Part shown: positions 22,550-34,101 of the stretch, piece by piece
How the letters are laid out: the number at the start of each line of letters is the position of its first letter
Position numbering within the stretch: the stretch's first letter is position 1
Assembly (NCBI GenBank): GCA_016808115.1
Contig: JAEQBH010006811.1
Span: 62,001 to 126,000, forward strand
Length of the DNA: 64,000 bases
Direction of reading: 5' to 3'
Source of the DNA: Tetrastigma voinierianum
Lineage: Eukaryota; Streptophyta; Magnoliopsida; Vitales; Vitaceae
The notes under the pieces: generated by a model
The model's database searches: none
Seen by the model: only the letters and a program-made list of their open reading frames with translations
What the model was told of the DNA's origin: nothing
Position numbers and translations under genes: made by a program

Positions 22550-22742
22550 TGCTCGTGTATTTCTCGTTATATAAACACATTAGGGTTTATTATCTATCCG
22601 CCGCACTTCAGAATCCTCTAAAATTGATAGTAAGCTTTCTCCTCTCGCTTCGTGGTTTTTCCTTATTTGACAAGGGTTTCAACGTAAATCTTGTGTTTTT
22701 CCTTATTTTCATATTTCTTTATTGTGCCTTTGATCATAACAA
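22543..22742 (+). repeat. Partial 5' LTR of the copia element
   Basis: Matches the last ~200 bp of the 3' LTR, including TTATATAAACACATTAGGGT (probable TATA box) and TTGATCATAACA at the end. The first ~170 bp of the LTR are missing or replaced by the 36-bp repeats. Confidence 0.8.
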
Positions 22743-22780
22743 GTGGTATCAAAGCCATTAGGTTTTTCCGATTTTATCAA

Positions 22781-23520
22781 TGGCAACCATGAAATTCGAA
22801 ATTCCCTTGTTGGATCGCAAAGACTTCCATTTTCAAGCCAGGCAAGTTAAGATGGGTGTTGTTCGCAAATGAATTTGGATGAAGCATTGCAGAGCTTGAC
22901 AAGATGCCATCATCGTTGACAAAAGAGGAGAAAGAACGTAAGGATTGTAAAGAACTATCTCAAATTCAACTTCATTTATCGAACCAGATTTTGCAAGACG
23001 TTTTGAAGGAGAAGACTATCGATGCGTTATGACTGAAGTTGGAAAAGTTGTGCATGACGAAAAATCTACGAGAAATAGACTTCAGTTAGCCGAACAGATG
23101 CGCATCGTATGGCGTGAAGGTACGCCTTTAGAAGATCATCCGATGACCTTTAAAGAAATTGTTGTAGATCCAAAACTTTGGAGGTTAAATATGAAAAGAA
23201 GAAGATCTCGGGGTTAATGTTGCTGTGTTCCCGCCTCTAATTGTGATGCGATTTTTAGAGATATGATTTTATATAGTCGTGATACCCTAACCCTAAATGA
23301 AGCCTATGGGGCTATGTTTTCTAAGGAGAAAATGAAGCAAAAAATTGTAGGGCTTGAAGAGCATGGAGATAGTCTATTTGTACATGGTAGGTCGCAAGAG
23401 AAGAATTCTGGTGAAGAATAGAGGAAAAGGTCAAAATCCAAGAATTATAATAAAATCTGCAATTACTGCAAGAAAAATGGTTACATCAAGAAGGAGTGTT
23501 TCAAGCTGCAGAATAAGGAG
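22781..23520 (+). pseudogene. Copia gag with altered zinc knuckle
   Basis: Starts with ATG at 22,781 (MATMKFEIPLLDRKDFHFQA), the usual start of copia gag, 24 bp after the primer-binding site. The nucleic-acid-binding knuckle at 23,458-23,499 reads CNYCKKNGYIKKEC. The expected CX2CX4HX4C histidine is tyrosine, which should weaken zinc binding. Internal stops and frameshifts are present. Gag would form the particle that packages element RNA. Confidence 0.75.
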
Positions 23521-23559
23521 AAGAAATTCGAGAACAAATAAGGAGAGAAAATTCCAGAA

Positions 23560-26500
23560 ATCTTATGAGACCAAGCAGCTATGGAATCGATCATACTAAT
23601 AGAGAATTTGCTACCATAATCGATTTGAGAGTCAGAAATGGATTTTAGATTCTACTCTTATGTTTCACATGACTCCTAATTGGGACTAGTTCTATACATA
23701 CGAACCTGTGCATAAAGGTGCGGTTTTGTTGGGTAACAATGCATCTTGTAAGATAGCACGTATTGGGACAAGATCGGATTAAGATGTTTGATGGAGTAGT
23801 TCGTACTCTTGGTGATGTCGATATGTTCTCGATTTGAAAAGGAATTTTATATCTCAAGTACTTCGACGCAGGCGGTACAAATACACTGGTGAAGGTGGAG
23901 TTCTGAAGATTAGTAAAGGAACCCTAGTTGTGATGAGGGGTCATCAAAAGACAACCATGTTATATGTTATGCAGGGTTCTACTGTTCCAAGAGATGTTGT
24001 TGCATCTCGTTCATTATTAGAGGATGATATTACGAAACTCTGGCACATGCATCAGCACATGAGCCGAAAACCCAGTATATAAAGCTCGAGTAGAAGAGGA
24101 TTCTAAAGGCGTAAAAAAGTAAGTTATAGTTTTGTGAGCATTGTGTTTTTAGGAAACATAAGCGAGTTAGATTCTCTTCAAGAATTCATAAGTCAAAGGA
24201 GCCGCTGATCATCTACATTCGTGACCTTTCTGGGACCCGTGAAAAGTCTCTTCTATGGGAGGTACTACTTATGTTGACAATCATTGATAATTTCTCAATG
24301 TAAGGTATGGATATTCTTCCTTGAAACATGAAAGTGATGTGTTTTACCATTCAAGGATTGGAAGACAAAGATTGAGAAGCAAACAGGGAGGCAGGTGAAG
24401 TGTTTTCGCACTGATAATGGGTTAGAGTTTTGTTTTGATGAGTTTAACACTCTTTGCAAGAAAGAGGGAATTATTAGACATCGTACAATTCATCATACTC
24501 AATAGAATGGTGGTATGAGCGTATGAATAGGACTTTGATGGAGAAGGTCATATGCATGCTCTCTTATGCTCAGTTGCCGAAGTCTTTTTAGGCAAAAGTC
24601 ACGTCCACTACATGTTATTTGATCAATTGTTCTCCCTCAAGTGCTATAGAGAAGAAGACTCCTCAAGAGGCATGGTCTAGTAGTCGTCCTACTTATTCAA
24701 ATTTTAAATTTTTTGGATGCCCATGTTTATAATGGGAAGTTAGAACCTAGATCAATGAAGTGTATATTTCTTGGTTATAACCGTGTGAAAGGCTATAAAT
24801 TAGAAGTCCGAAACCAAGAAATTGGAAATTAGCAAAGATGTGATTTTTTATGAGACTTCCATGATTCCGGTCTTAGCTTCTAAAGACTCTAGTGTTGAGA
24901 CTGTGTAGAGAATTGAAAAACAGGTAGAGTTTCAGACTTGTTTGGTTCCCAATTCAGATGAGCAAAGTGCTCCTACAGCTTAAGTTCCAGTGCAACAGTA
25001 TTCTATTGCTAGAGATAGAGAGAGGAGGACTATTAAGCCACCACATAAATATGGTGAAGCTGATCTTGTTGCATATGCCTTAAGTGTAGCAGATAATATT
25101 AAGTCCAATAAAAAGGCATCCACTTATGAAGAGGCAGTAAGTTGTAATGATTAAGGTAAGTGAATGATTGCTATGTAAGAAGAGATAGAGTCCCTTTATA
25201 AAAATGAGACATGAGACGTGGTGAGGCTACCTAAAGGAAGAAATCCATTTGACAAATGTGTGTTTCTAAGAAAGAAGGCACACCGGGAGTTGAGAATGCT
25301 AGGTACAAGGCAAGACTAGTTGCTAAAGGTTATAGTCGATTCCAGGTGTTTACTTCACATATGTATTCTCATGGTGAAGCATAGCTCAATTCGAGCTATT
25401 GATCAGGTCATGATTATGAGCTTGAGTAGATGGATGTGAAGATTGCATTTTTAAATGGGGAGCTTGAGGAGGACATCTATATGTTGCAGCCAGAGGGTTT
25501 ATAGCTTCAAGTGAGGAGGACTATGTTTGCTTACTTAAGAGGTCTCTTTATGGTTTGAAACAGTCTCCTAGACAACGGTATAAGAGAATTGACTCATTCA
25601 TGATCTCTCATGATTTTAAGAGGAGTAGCTTTGATAGTTGTGTCTACTTCAAACGATGCAATGACGAGTCACTTCTGTATCTACTCTTATATGTTGATGA
25701 CATGCTAATAGTAGCCAAGAGTAAAGAAAAGACAAGAACTGTAAAAGCGCTACTTAATAATAAGTTTGAGATGAAAGATCTGGGAGCAACCTAGAAGATT
25801 CTTAGGATGTTGATTCTGTGGGATAGAGTGGCAAGAAGATTATCCTTGAGTCAGAAAGAATATATTGAAAAGGTGCTTTGTAGGTTCAACATGCAGAATG
25901 CAAAGCTTGTTACTACTCCACTTGCAGCTCATTTTAGACTTTCATATGTCCTATGTCCACGACAGGAGGTCAGACTACATGTCTAGAGTACCACATTCAG
26001 TGTTGTGGGTTCTTTTGGATGTATGCCATGGTGTGTTCGCAGCCCAGATTTGGCCTATGCAAAATGCTACGTTAGTAGGTATGTGGAAACCTAGCAAGGA
26101 ACATTGAAAGAAATTCAATGGATCAGCGTGGATACTAGTATGGATCCAAGAGTGTTTGCTTGCATTTTGGTAAGACTGTAGAAGGAGTCGTAGGTATATT
26201 GATTCTCGATTATACCGAGATCCCTTTACAGGATAATGTAATTCACCTCATCGAGGTTGTGCTATTAGTTGAAAGCTAATAAATAATGTAGCTTTATCAA
26301 CTACATAGGTAGAGTACATGGTAGTTGTGAAGTTTGTAAAAAGGCCCTTTGTCAAGGGATTGCTTGGGGGAGCTAAGTGATCAAATAGAGATCGCATTGT
26401 TTTCAGATAGCCAGTGCTATATATTTCTCACCAAAGATAAGATGTTTTATGAGGATCGAAGTATATCGTTGTGAGGTATCATTTGTGCATGATTATTGTT

Positions 26501-26600
26501 TGCTCGTGGTGACGCTGGCTGCGGAGTAAAGTTGGAACCCCAAGACAACTCTCAGACATGATGACTAAGTCACTTCCTATAGCTTAAGCTCAGGCATTGT
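23560..26600 (+). pseudogene. Copia pol (protease-integrase-RT-RNase H)
   Basis: Protease at about 23,640 reads WILDSTLMFHMTPN, with DST where DSG is expected. A GAG-pre-integrase block (GGVLKISKGTLVVMRGHQKT) lies in 23,834-24,082. The integrase core contains CFRTDNGLEF (about 24,400). RT ends with LLLYVDDMLIVAKS, with YVDD at 25,690-25,701. RNase H has a LSTT-VEYM remnant near 26,300. Many stops make it inactive. Confidence 0.82.
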
Positions 26601-26744
26601 TTAAACTTGGTGGGACTTAGTTGCTAAGTTTTTCCCTATGGGGCTTTGTTGTGGAAGATGAGTATGGGTTTGATCTTGTTTTGAGATATAGAGTTCGTTA
26701 GCATTTTTCTGTATGATGAAAATTGGTGTCAAGGTGGAGATCAT

Positions 26745-27118
26745 TGTTTTGTGACCCAAATTTGGTTTTGGGGTTATGTCTAACTCGAAGGTCCGTGGTG
26801 TGACTTTTGTGAAAAGAAAAGGTTGAGAAAAAAATTCAGATCCGCTAGGTAGTAGAGAGGCTAGGCCGTTGCTTCCAAGGTCGTAGCCCATAACCGATTC
26901 AAGGGGGTGCGTGACTCGCCTCGCAAGATAAACCTTTATGTTCGGATATTTTCGTTATATAAACACATTAGGGTTTATTCCTTATCCACCGCACTTTGTA
27001 ATTCTCTCTCAAATTGATGGTGAAGTTTTCTGCCCGTGGTTTTTTCCCTCAAGGGTTTCCATGCAAATCTCAGGTTTTTCCTTATTTTATAATTCTTATC
27101 AGGTCATTGATCATACCA
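26745..27118 (+). repeat. 3' LTR of the copia element (~374 bp)
   Basis: Starts TGTTTTGTGACCC after the purine-rich AAGGTGGAGATCA and ends TTGATCATACCA. It contains TTATATAAACACATTAGGGT, shared with the 5' LTR. Confidence 0.75.
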
Positions 27119-27779
27119 AAGAGATTGGTAACTTCTATTCCGTAGGAAAGATTGATTCAAATTACTTCAACTTTTGGGGTTAATGAGCGGATTGGTCAAT
27201 TTGAATACAAGGAAAGGCGTGATGCCATGGCTTATGCGGATATAGCAACAAAGATATTTGGACTTCATGAGAGTGGAGTGTGTGTGTGCGTAGGGAGAGA
27301 GAGAGAGAGAGGTTACGTGCACACGCTGCCTGCTTATGCAGTATGTGAAAAAGTGTGAATAACTATAATCGATTTCTTTCGAAGATAATTATACACACTA
27401 TTCTTGCGTAAGCCGATCAACATGTAACAATAAACTTATAAGAATATATTCATACAAACTGAAAGGGCTGTAATGGAGCTTAGTTCCTACCGCCAAAACA
27501 TCGCTTAATAAGCTTTTAATATATAATCTGTACACACCTATAACACGCCCAGCTCCTATGCTTAGTACAATTGCACGATGATGATAAGGATGATGTTAGA
27601 TGATGACGATGGTATTATTAAGAGTAATAACAATTTTTTTAAATAACAATAATTTATACTGAAAATAATAATAGATGATGAAATTATTAATTGGCAGCTG
27701 CTTGGTTACAGTCAATTTTCAACTATCGAATTATAATTTATTAGAACGTGAGGCAACAAAATGTTATTGAAAACTGTAT
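27119..27779. other. Spacer with an unassigned frame and (GA)n
   Basis: The 27,152-27,358 plus frame includes NERIGQFEYKERRDAMAYAD, which looks protein-like. It then runs into GTGTGTG and (GA)n repeat at about 27,280-27,311. It may be the end of a captured or host gene fragment; I do not recognise it. The block is absent from unit 2. Confidence 0.35.
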
Positions 27780-28550
27780 TATAATCAAGGATCAAAATAT
27801 CGTAAATATGGATATTATATTTCCAGAATTAGATTTTACGGAAATATCGAAATATCGGTAAAATATCGGTGGATATTTTTACAAAAATATCGGGTTGATT
27901 AAAATTTTTCATATTTTAATTATATAGATGATGAGAAATGATTAAGGTAGATTAAAATCAAATGGATTAGTAATTATTAAATTAAATATGTTATATTTAA
28001 TACATTATTCATATATTATTATGTTAAAGAGATATTATTTATTTGTTTTTACATTATTATAAATACATGATATTTTCGAGGAGATTCAAAATATTATATA
28101 TTATAATTTTAAATTTTTAAAAGATATTATTTTCCTCTTTTTTCCTTTTTCAAATTAATATTCGATTTAAAATATTATAAAATATAATGAAATAAAATAA
28201 AATAAAATATTATAATCGTGACGGTGGTAGAGATTATGAACAAATAAATAATAAGAGAGAATATAAAGTTTGCACTATATATAATAAGTGCAATCAATGG
28301 CTTGGTGGTTGAGGGTACCACGGTGACCACGGCTCAAACCCCCAAGATTTTTTTTTTTTTGAGATTTTGCCCAGTGCCAACAAAAGGAAAACCTGAAAAT
28401 GTCGGAAATTATCGGAAAAAGTTGGAAATTATCGGAAAAATCGGAAAATCAAAATTTCAAGCTTCGGTGGAGATGTTATGAATCCCGCGAATGCAGATGT
28501 TCGGCCCGAATATCGAAATTTTGTTCTGATTATAATTGGTTGGTGATAGG
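27780..28550. mobile_element. Unclassified element with ATATCGG-rich ends
   Basis: Both ends are dense in AAATATCGG/GGAAATTATCGG motifs (27,790-27,900 and 28,399-28,530), with AT-rich DNA and a tRNA-like promoter module between them. Unit 2 keeps only the right half (53,426-53,690). The class is not determined. Confidence 0.4.
28298..28345 (+). promoter_or_regulatory. tRNA-like pol III promoter module (degraded SINE head or tRNA relic)
   Basis: TGGCTTGGTGG (28,298-28,308) matches a tRNA A box. The B-box position here is degraded (GGCTCAAACCCCC), but the unit 2 copy keeps GGTTCGAATCC. A T-run follows directly, as expected of a pol III terminator. Confidence 0.5.
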
Positions 28551-28929
28551 ACAATTATTGGCCCTACACCGCCAGCTCCACCTTAAGCGAAGTGGCGAAT
28601 GCACCGTTGAGTTTTAGGTGATCTACATAATAATGAAACTTTCTCCAGCGGACTCCACTTTACGCGCCCAAGTAGTGTGGTGAAAATGATAAACCAAACC
28701 TTGTGGGACTTGGTGAAGGGTTTATGATGGGCAGAACATATCTACTCTAGTCACTTTAGAGGTATGCGCAGGACTCTTGTTTAAGTATTCAAACAAAGTC
28801 CAATCGAGTCAGTGGGTTACTCCATATGGGATATGGGTAACAAGAGCCTTATCTTTCAGCGAAAATATAGGTTATCCAACTCTTATAAGTAGACTTTGTT
28901 AGAGCGAAATTTGGAGGCTAAATCTAGCA

Positions 28930-29110
28930 GTGTCGGTTTGTATGATATCTTAAAGAAATTTTGGATATCAATTCTATAACACAATGGAACAAAAGTTGTT
29001 TGTTTCAAAGTATACAATCTTCTTAGAGAAAGAGTTTCTTCTAAGAGAAGACAGTGGGAGCAAGGGTAAACTTGGTGAAGTTCAAATTCTTTCGAACAAA
29101 CACATATCGA
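28930..29110 (+). pseudogene. Copia pol fragment (integrase-RT linker)
   Basis: The plus strand reads NTMEQKLFVSKYTIFLEKEF and then LLREDSGSKGKLGEVQ, typical of the linker after integrase in copia polyproteins. No catalytic domain is adjacent. The same fragment is at about 54,080-54,240. Confidence 0.55.
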
Positions 29111-29265
29111 TAACTTAATCCCAAGGAATAAAGAATTAAGGACACAACTAGCAAGGTGAAGTAGTTGAAACATCTCAAAGTTTATAAAATTATTACTTCA
29201 TAGACATACGAAACCACCTAGATAACCATCAATCAATAATTATAAAAACAAGATTTTATTTTCAC

Positions 29266-29270
<5 letters not shown>

Positions 29271-29335
<65 letters not shown>
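29271..29335. repeat. (TA)n microsatellite, ~65 bp
   Basis: An uninterrupted TA tract. The unit 2 counterpart has grown into two arrays totalling about 190 bp. Confidence 0.97.
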
Positions 29336-29339
<4 letters not shown>

Positions 29340-29940
29340 ACTATCCTAAACTTTTTGGAGCCCTAAAGAGAATGGCCTGGTCCACTAGTTATATGCTCAA
29401 AAAATCTAAAGATTCCATATTGTTTTACTTAAATAGGCCTCCTAGTTATGGAAAAATAACCTCCATGGCTGCACAACATTGTATACATGCAATAGGCCTA
29501 GTCATGCTCCAAATCATTTGATCTTGTAGTTCTATGAAGTTCATATGCAACCAGTGTAAAACTCACATGCTTTGACATTGCAAAAGCCATAGACCAAAAA
29601 ACATGAAATAAGAGTAGGCACCATCCCTCCTAAAACTCAAACAAGCCTTTGGATGAATATATGCCCAAAACATATAAGTAAAAAATGGCACATCGGCAAT
29701 CATCCATGCACCAAAACTTCCCACCAAATAGGAGTCACATTCATTAAATCCTAATAAAATTTCATTATCTTAAGATAGGATATAAAAGAGAAAAAAATAC
29801 TAATGTTTCTTACCATTATCGACATAAAATTATCATGTCTTAGAAAGTATTGACATAGGTAAATTCAAATATATATTTCTTGCTATATTTATTAATGGAG
29901 AAAGGAATTGAATTAAAGGAATTTTAAGCGGTGTAGAGAT
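29336..29940. other. Spacer, no gene seen
   Basis: Noncoding sequence, highly conserved with 54,648-55,250. No domain or element signature noticed. Confidence 0.5.
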
Positions 29941-30190
29941 TCAAAGAGACAAGCAGCCGGCCCCATGATGGAATATCCGATCCCATAACCGCATTAGATT
30001 CGAATCATCATCACAATTAGCCACTCTTTCATTCTTTGGATGCTTCTCCTTCTCCATCAATTGTTTTTTGTTGGATGGCTCTAACATACAATATTGCTTC
30101 AAAGGGAAAAGATTGGAAAACCAAAATTCTTTAATAGCGTTGATCTTCATCTTCCCATTCAATCCCCCAATCCAAATTTGGCGCGCGGCA
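29941..30190 (-). CDS. Hypothetical exon-like frame conserved in both units
   Basis: The minus strand reads NGKMKINAIKEFWFSNLFPL, then KQYCMLEPSNKKQLMEKEK, ending in HHGAGCLSL and a stop. The unit 2 copy (55,329-55,520) keeps the same frame with mostly conservative changes. That is stronger conservation of frame than in the surrounding spacer. It may be an exon of a small unrecognised host gene; a CAG/GTGATT junction at about 30,218 could be a splice site. No known domain seen. Confidence 0.35.
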
Positions 30191-30369
30191 TAACTTGGAT
30201 CGTGTTAGCGAATCACCTGAAAACATAAATAGAGAAAAAAATGAAAGGATATCCTTGGTATTACAGTGAAATTTTGAAGTCTTTTGAAGAATGTTTAAGA
30301 TTTTGGAAACCCTATATGTGGCGATATGAGGGCATACATTATGGAAAAGAATATCAAGTTCAAGCATAA

Positions 30370-32523
30370 TATATATTAATTTTTAATTGATTTGAGTTTT
30401 CTTAAGTCGAGTTCGAGTGGCTCGATTATTTTTGAATGATTTCAAACATCTAGAAAAAAATAAAAAGCAAGCTCAGTCTTCATCGGAGTTTGAGCTTCTG
30501 AACTAATTGGAGTGATTCGACCCGACCTCAAGTTGTTTCTATGTCAGAGCTTGGGTTACACCCCTACCTCAAATCCATCAAGATCGCAGAATGACTTAGT
30601 AAAGAGTTGATTTTCAAATCCTTTCCAGATTTATATAGTCGTGGCATTGCATCTGAGAGCCCTTGCGAGTAACAGATACAGATAGGGTGGTTGAAATTTA
30701 ATTGGGCCAAAGTTAGGAAGAGTATGTCGTGAAGCCAAGTCAATCCATGTCAAGCCACTGGGCCCATGGGCATTGAATTTAACAATTGGGAATGGGATAG
30801 TGATGGGCTTGGGCCCATTAATTGAGATGAACCTTTATTACCCATAACCATGCTTTATTAATTATTATTATTATTTATTGGTCAAGGGCCTAAAATAGTT
30901 GGTTGACTTTGACTTAGTAGGGAAATAAATATTAAATACACACTGCCAACATCGTCTGGGAAGAAAGAGGGATCGAGTCGGATAATGATAGACAAGGTGT
31001 GGGATTAGCAGTTGGTGTTTGTCTAAACTAAAATTCTGAGAAGGTAAGTTTAATGAATTAGGATTTACTCTATATTTTCTTGTGGCTGTGATAATATCAT
31101 CATTCTGTGAATGAACATGATGAAGAAGAAGGAAGTAGAACAAATATTTGTGAGTGATTAGGGATGAAAATGGAAATCTAATAGAGAGATTTCTGAATCA
31201 TTATGAAATAGATTTAAGTGGCATCTTGAATTTGGGACAAATGAAGCTGATTGCTTGCAATCCCACATTTCTCCTACAGGGTTTCATTTGGCCCAAATTG
31301 CATAAAGCTTGTCTTTGTTTATTTGAAATCCATTTAGGTCATTTATGTTATTTTGCACTCTCTTTATCTGTTTGGTTTATCAAATTTTGATTTGTTCTTT
31401 TGTTTATCAGATTCTGTTTGGTTTATGTTGTTGATTCTCAGATTATTTTCTCTTTTTAAAGCAATTGGCTAAGTTTACTTGAATCGATGAATGGTTTGAT
31501 AATGTGTATGAAATCTTTTCTTATCGTCGAATAGAAAATTAATATAGAAAGTAATTGATGATTAATATTAATTTACTACTATGAAAATGTTTTTGGAATT
31601 TGTATAATGCCATAATCCATTATTGGTTTTCATTTTTTGAATTTGAAATGTTGATTGATGGTCTTATTTGAGCCGTGAATCATTGAGATAATATAATATA
31701 CGCTCTCTTAAGCTATACGAAATTAATATAGCCTCTTGCGCTGTCTTTAGCACTCTATTCAGTGTTTAGAAAGCAACAAAGGGAATGTAAATGTGTACTT
31801 AGAAAGAAACTGGCTTGAACAATGTCATCAAAACCCAATGATAGTCCTTTTGTCTTGATTGATTAAATCCTTCTCTAGCTAGTTAAAACTGAAAGGTTTT
31901 GGGCTTCTCAAACAATAAATACTATCAGATGGTGGTATAGATATCATTTGTTTTCCTCGGGATAATTGTTTTGAGTAATGGCTCTACTAAAGCTTGTGGA
32001 CTATAGTGACCAATACCCTAACACCTGATGAGTGTACATCAAAATTTTACTTGATCAATATATTTTTGTCTTAAAACCACATGTTGACTCAAGAGTGGAA
32101 ATGGAATCAATGTCTTGTTTATGCATGCAGAAAATAGTTTATTAGGCATTGGTTTTCTTGTCTTACCATTTTTTAAATACAAACTAGTCATTTAATGGAG
32201 GCATGTTTTTTTAAATCAGAAAGACATAAATCCATAGCTTCTTGCGACAACTACTATGAAAATTTTATCTCGGACAGGATTCCAAAAAGGAGTTGGGGTG
32301 GATAAATAAGAATAAATATTCTTTAAAGATTATTTATTATTACTTATAATACTTATCAGGTCTTAGTAGCTAATATTTAATTTTTTAAAATATGAAAATA
32401 AATCTTCATTGGTTTTAGAGCCAGATTTATAGAAAATTTTGCGAGCTAGTAACATTAAAGTAGAAATTTCACCATGTTTTTAAAATCACTATTGATGAGT
32501 TGGTGTGGGTTTGAATAAGTGAG
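30370..32523. other. Spacer with possible 5' UTR/intron-like sequence
   Basis: GGGCCCATT-type promoter-like motifs occur at 30,690-30,820. A donor-like GAAGGTAAGTTT lies near 31,038. A long T-rich, intron-like stretch (31,290-31,480) follows. It resembles a plant leader intron but no clear ORF follows. A short (TTA)n tract lies at about 30,858-30,876. Colinear with 55,740-57,840. Confidence 0.4.
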
Positions 32524-32709
32524 GTGGACAAGTGTGGGTTTATCGGAGTAGTGTTTTTGAAAAATGGGATGGGCGAGACTTTGGAAAATATAATTGGGGA
32601 GTTTCTTGATTTAGGCGAGAGGCCTCGTTTGGCCCTCCACCTTTACACCCTTTTGTCCTATATCATGAATGCGTCACAACAACAGGACTCTACATTAATG
32701 GACTCTTAG
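32524..32709 (+). CDS. Hypothetical short frame conserved in both units
   Basis: The core FLKNGMGETLENIIGEFLDL is nearly identical at 57,844-58,038 (FLKNGMGKTLENMVGEFLDL). Most changes are conservative substitutions, which hints at past coding. The downstream parts differ by frameshift. No family recognised; it could be a gene or transposon fragment. Confidence 0.3.
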   Translation: MDKCGFIGVVFLKNGMGETLENIIGEFLDLGERPRLALHLYTLLSYIMNASQQQDSTLMDS

Positions 32710-34095
32710 GAATTTCATTTATTTATTTTTCATTGGAGGTTAGATGTTAGGGTAATCACTAAAGTGTCTTCATGCATCTTGATCTTGCCATAGGGTGTGA
32801 TTAGCTAGCACATAAAATTTACTTATATTATAAGGGGTGTGGGTTCTCATTGATAATTAGATGTAGTTTTATTAATTTGAGATTGTGACTAAACTTACGT
32901 ATTTGTTTGATTTATAGAGGTATGAGAGACTCTTTGGAGTCGACTAACTATGTATGGACCTATTCTTTATGTGTATTTTTAATAACTAATCATATATAAC
33001 ATAAACAAAAGCATTAATTATAATTTTTTAGATAAACTATATAGGATTTTATAAAATATAAAATAAATTTTATAGATACTATAGATGGATGACAAGTTAA
33101 AATAATTTTTTTCTATTAGGGGGTTCTAATGGATGACATAAATACTATATACACTTTTAGATGTAGAAGAAGTTGAGCCTAATAGAGAAGAATATGATAA
33201 AACTTCTTTATAAGTTTGACTACACAAGCTATTTTATATAATTTGATTTAAATTACTAAAAATATAAAAAGATAATGAAAGAATTCTGACCTTTGGCATT
33301 TTTTAATTATATTAATGAAGTAAGTTCACAATACATTTGTAAATACTGAAACTTCAATAATAAACTAAAACTTATATTAAATTAATAATCAATACTATGC
33401 ATTATGGATTTAGGATATATTTTCCCCTTTGGAATTTTATTTATTTATATTTTATATAAATTGGCATAAATATTTTATTCATCTTTACAATGTTTCTAAT
33501 ACATTTGAGATAAATATTTTGTTATCATACCTGAAACATTTTAATTGTATTGTGTTTTTATATAATGGCCTCTCCTTTTCATTAGTGGATATGGTTTTAA
33601 GGCTTTTGTAATTGATTATAGTTAATTTTTTTGCGTAGGTTGCCTTTGAAAGTGAAATTTTCTACTGTAAACTGCATCATGACTGATTTATTTGGACACC
33701 AAGGCACAATTAGTGCATATAAAAAAAATGAATTGGGTTAAAGAAGTAGATATTTAAGTTCCGCGATTTTTTGTTATTGTAACTTTTTGTTTATGAAATA
33801 TTTGTTATTGAGAAAAACAAGTTCTCTATTTATGATTAAAAAATAAATTTGAGTATGGATCCATAACATATATATTTTTCTCATTTGTAATTTGATTGAG
33901 TGCAAATAATCTGTAAATTAAGTCGTGATTCTAAGCAATAATGCTTGTTGTGAGAACAAAATTTTAATGAATTTATTCTGATGATTGTTATTTTTATTTT
34001 TGAATATATATAGTCTAAACACACACTAATAATTAAAGTAAAAATGAATTTCTTTTTATTTCTATTTCTTAATTCTATAACATAAATATATATCT
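32710..34095. other. AT-rich spacer upstream of NLR-C
   Basis: Very AT-rich, with no gene. Matches 58,039-59,450 closely. It ends at TATATATCTTAGG, where it joins the NLR-C start directly. Confidence 0.6.
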
Positions 34096-34101
34096 TAGGG
34101 A

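Larger units (their letters stand above)
22543..27118 (+). mobile_element. Ty1/copia retrotransposon (Tork/TNT1-like), decayed
   Basis: Plus strand. The order is partial 5' LTR (22,543-22,742), Met-tRNA primer-binding site TGGTATCAAAGCC (22,745-22,757), gag, protease, integrase, RT and RNase H, the polypurine-like AAGGTGGAGATCA (26,731-26,743) and 3' LTR (26,745-27,118). Protease-integrase-RT-RNase H is the copia order. Stops and frameshifts occur throughout. The element is absent from unit 2 because the whole block was lost. Confidence 0.88.

Noticed and set aside
26601..26891. 96-residue minus-strand frame near the copia 3' LTR
   Set aside because: Antisense to the copia 3' end and LTR, with no known domain.
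17565..28268. The 10.7-kb block as one large insertion into unit 1
   Set aside because: The gypsy ORF and pol read continuously across the left edge in unit 1 and are cut in unit 2. I see no matching target-site duplication at the two edges.
28298..28370. Possible functional tRNA gene
   Set aside because: A and B boxes are tRNA-like, but no convincing acceptor stem or anticodon arm was found and the unit 1 B box is degraded.
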